This document shows, in pieces, positions 1 to 6,600 of a stretch of 29,632 nt of DNA (its first letter is position 1; each line of letters opens with the position of its first letter). This DNA is from a virus, in IMG/VR virus record IMGVR_UViG_3300023180_000283, positions 1-29,632 of that record; one strand, written 5' to 3'. The translations under genes were made by a program, and so were the position numbers. The notes under the pieces were generated by a model. That model was not told where the DNA came from, searched no databases, and saw only the letters and a program-made list of their open reading frames with translations.

Positions 1-1
1 C

Positions 2-46
2 TGGACTACAGAAACTCTTGCCCAGTTGAATGACATAGTGAAATGA
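2..46 (+). CDS. 3' end of an unidentified gene cut by the window edge
   Basis: Only the last 14 codons are present (ending LAQLNDIVK, stop TGA at 44-46). The frame is inferred because its stop overlaps the next start as ATGA, the arrangement used repeatedly in this region. Nothing can be said about function. Confidence 0.5.
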   Translation, partial: WTTETLAQLNDIVK

Positions 47-195
47 CTGACGAACAAATTACAATGCTCCGTCGTCTCATTAAAGATGAGATTGAATGTG
101 CCCAGATTGATGGTATGGAGCATGGTCAATGGGGATGGGCAGAGAAACAATTAGATGAAGGTTGGAAACAGTTTCAAGAGAGTTTCAATGACTGA
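43..195 (+). CDS. Small hypothetical phage protein (50 aa)
   Basis: This 50-residue soluble protein begins MTDEQITMLRRLIKDEIE and ends FQESFND. Its start overlaps the preceding stop (ATGA, 43-46) and its stop lies inside the start region of the next gene, so it sits in a translationally coupled run. It is predicted mostly helical and amphipathic, with several Trp and Gln residues near the middle. I do not recognise a family. Confidence 0.7.
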   Translation: MTDEQITMLRRLIKDEIECAQIDGMEHGQWGWAEKQLDEGWKQFQESFND

Positions 196-430
196 AGACG
201 ACAAGTATGCTCTCAAAGAGTTGCTCCGTGGTGTTGGTGTATTTCTTGGTGCCTCTGCTTTCTTCATCATTATTCTGTTGGTACTAGCAAAAGTTGCTTC
301 AGGTGATAAACCAATCAACTCTGCATCATTTGAGGTGGTTGACAAATACAAAGAGTGTGATATAGTAAGATACGCACCACATCAAGTTGCCGAATACAAG
401 TATTTCCTTTATTGTGAGAATAACAAATGA
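188..430 (+). CDS. Small single-pass membrane protein (80 aa)
   Basis: A charged N-terminus (MTEDDKYALKELLRG) is followed by one hydrophobic segment at about residues 16-36, with a run of Phe/Ile/Leu/Val, then a soluble tail of about 45 residues with two Cys. The topology fits a single-span inner-membrane protein. An in-frame ATG at 155 lies deep inside the upstream gene. The ATG at 188, overlapping the upstream stop by 8 nt, fits the pattern of the run better. Function unknown. Confidence 0.75.
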   Translation: MTEDDKYALKELLRGVGVFLGASAFFIIILLVLAKVASGDKPINSASFEVVDKYKECDIVRYAPHQVAEYKYFLYCENNK

Positions 431-834
431 GTATCCCACATTTCAAAAGCAACCACGACTGGGAAGCATTTACCCAGATCTTTGATAGTCAGTGGCATTG
501 TAAGAGAGCACTGCTGAATCGTGTCAAAAATGATCTATTCCCTGAATATAAGACTTGGGATCAAATTCAACCTAAGACCTTGGAAGTCATCAATGACATC
601 GTACAGAATCTCCTGTATGATGTAGATCGTAAGTTCAAAGAGACGCACCAGGACTATAAGACTGAAGATGATGAACTCTTCATTCCTTATCGTTCATTCA
701 AGGAGAATGTAACAGAAGCACTCAAAGAGGCAATGCCATGTGCTCTCGAAAAACATAACCAGGAAATTCTTGCTAAACTAGAATGCCCTCCTTGTGATAC
801 ACTTGCTTGTGCTGATCACCTGACAGATGAGTGA
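427..834 (+). CDS. Hypothetical phage protein (135 aa)
   Basis: This soluble 135-residue protein begins MSIPHFKSNHDWEAF. It is rich in charged residues and predicted mainly helical, with a Cys-containing C-terminus (ECPPCDTLACADH) whose spacing could bind a metal, though no known ribbon is recognisable. The start overlaps the upstream stop (ATGA at 427-430) and the stop TGA at 832-834 shares its A with the next ATG (TGATG). Function unknown. Confidence 0.75.
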   Translation: MSIPHFKSNHDWEAFTQIFDSQWHCKRALLNRVKNDLFPEYKTWDQIQPKTLEVINDIVQNLLYDVDRKFKETHQDYKTEDDELFIPYRSFKENVTEALKEAMPCALEKHNQEILAKLECPPCDTLACADHLTDE

Positions 835-983
835 TGACTATTAAAGTAACCCAAGATGACGAGAACAAGTTCACAATCGAGTGGGACGCAAACGACCCGC
901 AAGAAAGCATGTTCAACAACTGGAAGGAGGAAGACTTTATCAATGCAATTGAAAACTACCTCAAGACTTTCAAAAAACAATGA
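834..983 (+). CDS. Small hypothetical protein (49 aa)
   Basis: The protein begins MTIKVTQDDENKFTIEWDA, an amphipathic beta-strand pattern, followed by a helical half (NNWKEEDFINAIENYL). The layout suggests a compact alpha/beta mini-fold. I have the impression of similar small proteins in other T4-like cyanophages but know no function. It is coupled on both sides: TGATG at the start and ATGA (980-983) at the stop. Confidence 0.75.
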   Translation: MTIKVTQDDENKFTIEWDANDPQESMFNNWKEEDFINAIENYLKTFKKQ

Positions 984-1129
984 AGTATAAAGTTCAGTAC
1001 CTCAAACCCAAAAAGAAGGGTCTTGCCAAACATGAAGTCGTCTTCTACAATATAGAAGACGCAATGAGGTGGGAATCCTACGTTAAATACGAACTAAACG
1101 CACAAGAACTTCAAATCGTACCATTCTAA
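980..1129 (+). CDS. Small hypothetical protein (49 aa)
   Basis: A basic N-terminal half (MKYKVQYLKPKKKGLAKHEV) is followed by an amphipathic helix and a short strand (ELQIVPF). The start overlaps the previous stop as ATGA. The length and the beta-beta-alpha-beta impression match many phage mini-proteins, but no family is recognised. Confidence 0.7.
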   Translation: MKYKVQYLKPKKKGLAKHEVVFYNIEDAMRWESYVKYELNAQELQIVPF

Positions 1130-1130
1130 T

Positions 1131-1286
1131 ATGCGACCAGAAACACGAGAAGCAATGGAAAAGTTATTCACTGCAAAGTGGAATCTTCCTAAAGCTGCAC
1201 AACATTGCGGTCTATCTAACAAAGAAATGAAGATTACATTCAACGAGTATTGTAATTTCCATCCCGTAACTTATAAACCTGAATAG
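1131..1286 (+). CDS. Small hypothetical protein with HTH-like region (51 aa)
   Basis: The protein begins MRPETREAMEKLFTAKW. Residues 19-41 (LPKAAQHCGLSNKEMKITF) read like a helix-turn-helix: a helix, the turn C-G-L-S, then a second helix. A DNA-binding role is therefore possible but unproven. It is the last gene of the coupled run and ends 11 nt before the tRNA cluster. The stop is followed by a short T run that is not a convincing terminator. Confidence 0.7.
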   Translation: MRPETREAMEKLFTAKWNLPKAAQHCGLSNKEMKITFNEYCNFHPVTYKPE

Positions 1287-1296
1287 GTTTTTTTAT

Positions 1297-1368
1297 GGGA
1301 CTGTCGCCTATTGGTTAAGGCCCACTGCTTATAACGGTGTGAACGGAGTTCAATTCTCCGCAGTCCTA
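1297..1368 (+). tRNA. tRNA-Ile (anticodon UAU)
   Basis: The acceptor arm GGGACTG (1297-1303) pairs with CAGTCCT (1361-1367) with one terminal G-T. The D-stem is GCC/GGC, the anticodon stem CACTG/CGGTG encloses loop CTTATAA with anticodon TAT, and the T-arm is CGGAG/CTCCG around TTCAATT. The discriminator is A1368 and CCA is encoded at 1369-1371, unlike the neighbouring tRNAs. It reads AUA, a codon favoured by AT-rich phage genes. Confidence 0.9.
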
Positions 1369-1371
1369 CCA

Positions 1372-1444
1372 GCTCCTTTAGCAATCTGGTGAATGCAGCG
1401 AACTCATAATTCGCCTGAGGCGTGTTCGATCCACGCAAGGAGCA
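1372..1444 (+). tRNA. tRNA with CAU anticodon (elongator Met or lysidine-type Ile2)
   Basis: The acceptor arm GCTCCTT (1372-1378) pairs perfectly with AAGGAGC (1437-1443). The D-stem is GCA/TGC, the anticodon stem GCGAA/TTCGC encloses loop CTCATAA with anticodon CAT, and the T-arm is GCGTG/CACGC around TTCGATC. The paired 1-72 position argues against an initiator tRNA. Whether it is charged with Met or, after lysidine modification, with Ile cannot be settled by eye. CCA is not fully encoded. Confidence 0.88.
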
Positions 1445-1449
1445 CCTAA

Positions 1450-1533
1450 GGGACGGTGGCGGAAGTGGTAGACGCACCAGACTTAAAATCTGTTGGGAGT
1501 ATTCCCGTGGGGGTTCAAGTCCCCCTCGTCCTA
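1450..1533 (+). tRNA. tRNA-Leu (anticodon UAA)
   Basis: The acceptor arm GGGACGG (1450-1456) pairs with TCGTCCT (1526-1532) including G-T ends. The anticodon loop is CTTAAAA (anticodon TAA). A long variable arm (GGGA/TCCC hairpin) marks it as class II. The T-arm is GGGGG/CCCCC around TTCAAGT. The 84-nt length suits tRNA-Leu. It reads UUA, abundant in the fibre gene. CCA is not encoded. Confidence 0.9.
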
Positions 1534-1540
1534 CTAAATA
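1533..1540 (+). promoter_or_regulatory. Late-promoter-like octamer upstream of cpeT
   Basis: ACTAAATA matches the T4 late consensus TATAAATA at 6 of 8 positions. It abuts the tRNA-Leu gene and ends one base before the ATG at 1542. If it is active, transcription would begin after that ATG and translation would start at the in-frame ATG at 1560. Confidence 0.35.
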
Positions 1541-1541
1541 A

Positions 1542-2039
1542 ATGAAATTATTTTTGAAAATGACTATCAAATCTAAATTTATTTCTTATTTTGAAGGTTA
1601 TTTTAACAATCAACGTCAGGCATTTAATATGCCTAGAGAATTTGCTATGATTGAAATCAATCATACAAAATTAGATAAAAACACATTCAGAATAACTCAA
1701 AAGTATATAAAGAGTAAAGATCCATATAGAATTGCTATTGTAGAAATTAGTCAAAAAAATGGTAAAATACTTCTAAAATCATATGACAATTCTGAAGATA
1801 GACAATATAAAAAAGGATGTGATATAATATTTGAGTATGATGAAAGACTAGATAGATTCCATGGACAAAACGTTTGTAAAAAATGTTATGTTGAAAAAAG
1901 TGGAATTAACTCATATTTAATGACTGAAGCTTTCTTAAGTAAAGATAGATATAAAGTAGTGGATAAGGGTTATGATCTAGAAACCCATAAACAAATATGG
2001 GGATCTTATAATGGATTTTTTGACTTTGATCGGAAATAA
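1542..2039 (+). CDS. cpeT: CpeT-like phycobiliprotein lyase
   Basis: CpeT/CpcT proteins attach or chaperone bilin chromophores on phycoerythrin or phycocyanin beta subunits. Cyanophage copies are host-derived auxiliary metabolic genes thought to act on the host antenna. The 165-residue length and motif order fit: YFEGYFNNQRQAFNMPREFA (19-35), then IxINHTKL (38-44), PYRIAIVEI (61-69), KGCDIIFEYD (91-100), a Cys-rich HGQNVCKKCYVEKSG stretch (107-121), SYLMTEAFLS (124-133) and VVDKGYDLETHKQIWGSYNGFF (139-160). The gene is flanked by tRNA-Leu and tRNA-Thr. An in-frame ATG at 1560 (MTIKSK) is an alternative start and is preferred if the octamer at 1533 is the promoter. Family call confident; lyase activity of phage copies is inferred. 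Confidence 0.9.
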   Translation: MKLFLKMTIKSKFISYFEGYFNNQRQAFNMPREFAMIEINHTKLDKNTFRITQKYIKSKDPYRIAIVEISQKNGKILLKSYDNSEDRQYKKGCDIIFEYDERLDRFHGQNVCKKCYVEKSGINSYLMTEAFLSKDRYKVVDKGYDLETHKQIWGSYNGFFDFDRK

Positions 2040-2053
2040 TCCGATCTTCCTAT

Positions 2054-2127
2054 GCCACTTTAGCTCAGCTGGATAGAGCAACGGTTTTGTAAACCGTAGG
2101 TCGTCGGTTCAAGTCCGACAAGTGGCT
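2054..2127 (+). tRNA. tRNA-Thr (anticodon UGU)
   Basis: The acceptor arm GCCACTT (2054-2060) pairs with AAGTGGC (2120-2126). The D-arm is AGCTCAGCTGGATAGAGC. The anticodon stem ACGGT/ACCGT encloses loop TTTGTAA (anticodon TGT). The T-arm is GTCGG/CCGAC around TTCAAGT. The discriminator is T2127 and CCA is not encoded. cpeT separates it from the other three tRNAs. Confidence 0.92.
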
Positions 2128-2137
2128 TAAATAAATA
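2126..2137 (+). promoter_or_regulatory. Late-promoter-like AT-rich octamers
   Basis: Two overlapping matches to the T4 late consensus TATAAATA occur directly after tRNA-Thr: CTTAAATA (2126-2133, 6/8) and AATAAATA (2130-2137, 7/8). They lie 12-16 nt before the ATG at 2149, which would leave a very short leader. Confidence 0.35.
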
Positions 2138-2148
2138 AAAATAAAACC

Positions 2149-2316
2149 ATGATCATCAATCTCTGGCATAACAAAGACATGGATCAATGGAGGTGGACTT
2201 TAACAGATCCACAAACAATGGACCAACATGCTGGTGGTCAAAGTGATCTAAGAACCGCAATGAAGGATGTTGCGAACACGGTAGAATATGTTTTAGACCA
2301 CCGGAAAAATGAATGA
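2149..2316 (+). CDS. Small hypothetical protein (55 aa)
   Basis: The protein begins MIINLWHNKDMDQWRWTLTD, a Trp-rich strand pattern, followed by a Gly/Gln turn and the helix DLRTAMKDVANTVEYVLDH. I associate this pattern with a small protein family recurrent in T4-like cyanophages, but no function is known to me. It overlaps the next gene by 8 nt (2309-2316). Confidence 0.75.
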   Translation: MIINLWHNKDMDQWRWTLTDPQTMDQHAGGQSDLRTAMKDVANTVEYVLDHRKNE

Positions 2317-2857
2317 ATCGGATTTATATTATAAAAAACTAAAAAATAAATCTACAGTATTGTATGATCTTTGCAACTCTGCAATAAAAAATCTAACAGA
2401 AGAAGATCGTAAAAAGTTAAAAAATCGTGCTGACTTTAAAGTAATAAAGGTCAATAAAGAAACTTTTTTGCAAGAACCAATATTGAAGAAACTTAATGAT
2501 CATTTTGAGATAAGTTTCGCAGCAATTTTTGTACTAGAAAAAAATATTGGATGTAACTTTCATGTTGATGAGCCAAGAAATGTTGCTATAAACATGTTAT
2601 TGTCTTCTGGTTTAAGTCATAGTATCTTCAAGAAAAAGAAAGAACTTGATAACTCTTATCAGTATGAATTTGAGGAGTTAATATTTGAAGAAAAAGTTTT
2701 TTATTTGTATAATGTTTCAGAAGAACATTGTGTTCTAAATTTTGATAAACCAAGATTTATGTTTTCAATTAAATTCAAAAATGGTAAATTAACTTACGAA
2801 GAACTTTTTAACTGGTGCAAAGAAAATAATATGTTTGAATCCACACATAATGAGTAA
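2309..2857 (+). CDS. 2OG-Fe(II) oxygenase-like protein (double-stranded beta-helix)
   Basis: The C-terminal half carries what looks like the iron and 2-oxoglutarate site of prolyl/aspartyl-hydroxylase-type enzymes. There is H85-x-D87 in NFHVDEPRNVAINMLLS, a distal H140 in FYLYNVSEEHCVLNFDK, and R149 in PRFMFSIKF, in the order and spacing usual for this fold. The N-terminal 60 residues are helical and Lys-rich. The length (182 aa) suits the small phage and cyanobacterial members. The substrate cannot be read from sequence; protein or nucleic-acid hydroxylation are both possible. It overlaps the previous gene and lies just upstream of the Mom-like gene, which may be functionally relevant or chance. 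The call rests on motifs only. Confidence 0.6.
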   Translation: MNESDLYYKKLKNKSTVLYDLCNSAIKNLTEEDRKKLKNRADFKVIKVNKETFLQEPILKKLNDHFEISFAAIFVLEKNIGCNFHVDEPRNVAINMLLSSGLSHSIFKKKKELDNSYQYEFEELIFEEKVFYLYNVSEEHCVLNFDKPRFMFSIKFKNGKLTYEELFNWCKENNMFESTHNE

Positions 2858-2867
2858 TTATACTTAA

Positions 2868-3479
2868 ATGAAGAGTGATTTTTATATAGATAGAGTTAGT
2901 AAAGAAGAAGTAAAAGATCTCCTTTACACTCATCACTATCTAAAAGATGAGTCCAAAGATTTCAAATCTGGGTATAATTATGGACTTTTCAGGCATACTG
3001 AGTGGGAATGCCCTCTTAGGATTGGCAGGTGTCTTGCTGTTTGTATTTTTACTGGGCTCCCAGTTCCAGAAATTGCCGTAGGTGCATTTGGTTTACAACG
3101 TGATGAACAAGAGGGTTTATTTGAACTCTCTCGTCTATGCGTAGATCCAGAAGTGCAGAAAGAAGAATATAATATTACCTCGTGGTTTGTGAGTAAATGT
3201 ATTAAGAGGTTTAGAAGAGATGCCCCAGTTCGTGCTATTCTTAGTTATGCTGACGCTAGTCACCACACTGGAACCATATACAGAGCTTGTAATTTCAAGT
3301 ACTATGGGTTAACTGACCCTAAAAAAGATTTCTATTACGCAGATGGAACCAAACATTCTAGAGGTAGTGTCAGCGGCATTGACGGTGAGTGGAGGGATCG
3401 CTCTCGTAAACATCGCTATCTTATGGTTTTTCAAAAGGAGTTAAAGGAAAGACTTGCCTGGGAAGAAGTAAAGTGGTAA
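2868..3479 (+). CDS. Mom-like DNA modification protein (GNAT-related fold)
   Basis: Phage Mu Mom modifies adenine in phage DNA (acetamido/carbamoylmethyl type) to resist restriction and is related to the GNAT acyltransferase fold. This 203-residue protein has the features I associate with Mom-like proteins: a core strand AVCIFTGLPVPEIAVGAFG (57-75), the conserved block FELSRLCVDPE (86-96), an amphipathic helix WFVSKCIKRFRRDAP (106-120), and ILSYADASHHTGTIYRACNF (124-143), where S-Y-A-D and the following H/G/Y residues are the most diagnostic. The C-terminus carries the basic, aromatic segment DRSRKHRYLMVF. It lies 10 nt after the oxygenase gene and 55 nt before a terminator. An ordinary GNAT acyltransferase is the main alternative. 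Confidence 0.75.
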   Translation: MKSDFYIDRVSKEEVKDLLYTHHYLKDESKDFKSGYNYGLFRHTEWECPLRIGRCLAVCIFTGLPVPEIAVGAFGLQRDEQEGLFELSRLCVDPEVQKEEYNITSWFVSKCIKRFRRDAPVRAILSYADASHHTGTIYRACNFKYYGLTDPKKDFYYADGTKHSRGSVSGIDGEWRDRSRKHRYLMVFQKELKERLAWEEVKW

Positions 3480-3534
3480 TATAATAACTGGTGATACTAA
3501 AAACCACAGACAAATCCCTTCCGTGTGAACTTCT

Positions 3535-3560
3535 AAACCTCCCCATTCGGGAGGTTTTTT
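3535..3560 (+). terminator. Rho-independent terminator after the Mom-like gene
   Basis: A 9-bp perfect stem, AAACCTCCC (3535-3543) with GGGAGGTTT (3549-3557), has a 5-nt loop (CATTC) and runs into six T residues. It separates the modification region from the fibre transcription unit. Confidence 0.92.
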
Positions 3561-3564
3561 AGTG

Positions 3565-3572
3565 TCTAAATA
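3565..3572 (+). promoter_or_regulatory. Late-type promoter of the tail-fibre gene
   Basis: TCTAAATA matches the T4 late consensus TATAAATA at 7 of 8 positions. It lies just after the terminator and 34 nt before the fibre ATG. A Shine-Dalgarno TAGGA (3595-3599) follows at correct spacing. The position and the structural nature of the gene make late expression likely. Confidence 0.65.
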
Positions 3573-3606
3573 TAAAAAGAATAGATTTGTCACGTAGGAC
3601 AGCAAA

Positions 3607-6600
3607 ATGCCCCTAAGTAGATTAGAGAATTTCCTAAAGAATGCAGAAGGTAATATTCTTTACGTAAATCCCTCAGATTTTGATGCGACTGATAGCATTG
3701 AAAATAGAGGTAATTCGTTAACGAGACCTTTCAAAACTATCCAAAGAGCAATACTTGAGTCAGCAAGATTCTCATACTTGGTTGGAAAGAATAATGATAA
3801 AATCGATAACACAACTATATTAGTTTATCCTGGTGTCCATTATATTGATAATAGACCTGGACACTCTATTACTAATCAGGGAAATACCGCAGAATTTAAA
3901 CGCTTTGTTGATGGATCTTGGACAACTGTTGGCGCACAACTAACAGAATTTACAGAGAATTCTAATTTTGATATCTTTGATGAAGATAACGATTTAAGAA
4001 AATATAACTCAGTATACGGTGGTGTAATATTACCTAGAGGTACTTCTCTTGTTGGTTTGGATCTTAGAAAGACTAAGATTCGTCCAATGTATGTACCTGA
4101 TCCACTCAATGATGATATAGATCCTACTTCTGTCTTTAGAGTAACTGGTACATGTTACTTCACTGCATTTAGTATATTTGACGCAGACCTACTTAAAGCT
4201 GCATATAAAGATTCAACAGAAAGAAAAGTAGTTCCAAACTTTTCACACCATAAACTAACAGTATTTGAATATGCTGATGGTGTTAATAAGGTAAAATTAG
4301 ATGCAGAACAAACAGATCTAACTGATCTGGATATGTACTACTACAAAGTAACCCATGCTTATGGGGATACTTCTGGAAGAGGATTGCCTAGTTTCCCAAT
4401 CAATAATGATTCAGACTTTGAGCCATCTATTGATGAATACAGAATCGTTGGAGATTTGCGTCCAGATCCCATTGGAATTACCAGTATTAAGGCTGGTGAC
4501 GGTGTAATTCCGACTCAAACAGTAACTGTAACCACTTTAACTCCACACGGATTGTTTAAGGATACTCCTGTGTTTGTTAGTGGTATTACAACAAGCATTA
4601 ATGAATATAACGGATCTTTCTTAGTTCAAGATATTCTTAGTGATAATGAATTTACTTATATTTCACCAAATACACCTGTTGAAGCTTTACCAACTCCTGT
4701 TCAAATATTAAATGCATCCGCAAACGTAGAGTCTGATAGTGTTTCTTCAGCATCACCATATGTATTCTCATGTTCATTGAGATCTGTATATGGTATGAAC
4801 GGCATGTTTGCCGATGGTTCTAAGGCAACTGGATTTAAGTCAATGTTGACTGCCCAGTTCACTGGTATTTCTCTACAAAAAGACGATAATGCCTTTATTT
4901 TATATGACAAAACAACTGGAATCTATGATGATAATTTAACTGTTAATGATTCTGAAAAACCACTTCATACCAATTCCAAGTCAGTATATAAACCAGACTG
5001 GGAAAACGTACACATTAAAGCAACAAATAACTCCATTATTCAGTGTGTTTCTGTTTTTGCGATCGGTTATGCTAGACATTTCGTTGCAGAAACTGGTGGT
5101 GACATGTCAATCACCAACTCTAACTCTAACTTCGGTGCAGTATCACTAGAATCTGTTGGATTTAGACCAGAATCTTTTGACAGAGATGATGTCGGTTATA
5201 TTACTCATGTTATTCCACCAAGAGAATTAGTAAACAGAGAAAGTAACGTAAGTTGGCTATCTTTAGATGTAAACAAGATCATTTCTGTTGCTACCACCGA
5301 AAGACTTTATATCTCAGGATATACAAGTCTAGACGTTCCACCACCATCACAGGTTGATTCTTATAGAGTTGGTGCTAGGGATCAAGAACACTTAAATCTT
5401 TCAGTTATTATTGGTGCTCAACAAAACAGCTACAAAGCACCAATTCTTATGCAGACTCCAAGTGGCATAGGAACTTCAGCGAAAAAAGTATCACAAGTTG
5501 GAAGAACTGTAGGTATTAACAGTATTACTTCAAATATCTTCACTCTAACAGCTGATCATAATTTCTTCAATGGAGAAAAAGTAAGAATTGAAAGTGATAA
5601 TGGAAATTTCCCAGAAAATTTATCAAACGAAAAAATATATTATGCATATACAACAGGTTTGGCTGCAAATGAAATTAAACTATCTTCCACATTAAATGAT
5701 GCAAATTCTGGAAATACAATCAGTGGTATTTCCAATGAGGGTGGAATAATAAAAGTTATCAGTTATGTTTCCGACAAACTTCCTGGAGAAGTTGGTCATC
5801 CTATTCAATATGATACTTCTGTAAATAACTGGTATATTCAGAGTAGTGATGATGAATCAAAGAACACCATTTATTCTGGTATTGTATCTATTGGGGCTGC
5901 TTTATTAGGAAATCAAACTGGATCAACCTTTATTACTAGAAGAATTGATAATAGAGGATTAGATGATAGAATCTACAAATTCCGTTATGTTATTCCAAAA
6001 GAATTTGTAAATGCTCGTCCACCAACAGATGGATTTGTTATCCAAGAAACCAAATCTGTAGGAATTTCTAGTGCATCAATATTATCATTCCCATTAACTG
6101 ATACAACGGAACTAAGAAATCCAAAAGTAATTACAAGAGCAGTTTATGCAGCTGGTTCAGTATTTTATGACACAGAACTCCCACACCATTTAGTAGTAGG
6201 TGACACTGTAAAAATATCAAATATTCAGAGTGTCAATCAATCAAACTTTGAATATAATGGATCTTTCGTTATTTCTGAAGTAGTAACACCAAGACAATTT
6301 GGCGTTTATAATTTTGCTGGAGATCCTGGTTTATTCTTAAGCCAAGTAAACCAAAGAACAACTCAACAACAGATTGAAGCTCTACCAACGGTACAAAAAG
6401 AAAAATCGAAAGATAGTTTATACATCTATAGATCACAAGAGGTAAAACCACTAATTCCTGGAGCTGGCGGTCAGGATGGAATTTACACTATCACTGTTCT
6501 CTCAGGTAGTGTAAAACCAGACTCATCAATCGGATTTGGATTAAGTGATAGAAACTTTAATCAAGATGTAAGAAATCTTTATCCACAAATTGATAGGGAT

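Noticed and set aside
1271-1570. 99-codon open frame on the minus strand
   Set aside because: It is antisense to the three tRNA genes, whose complete cloverleafs explain the sequence.
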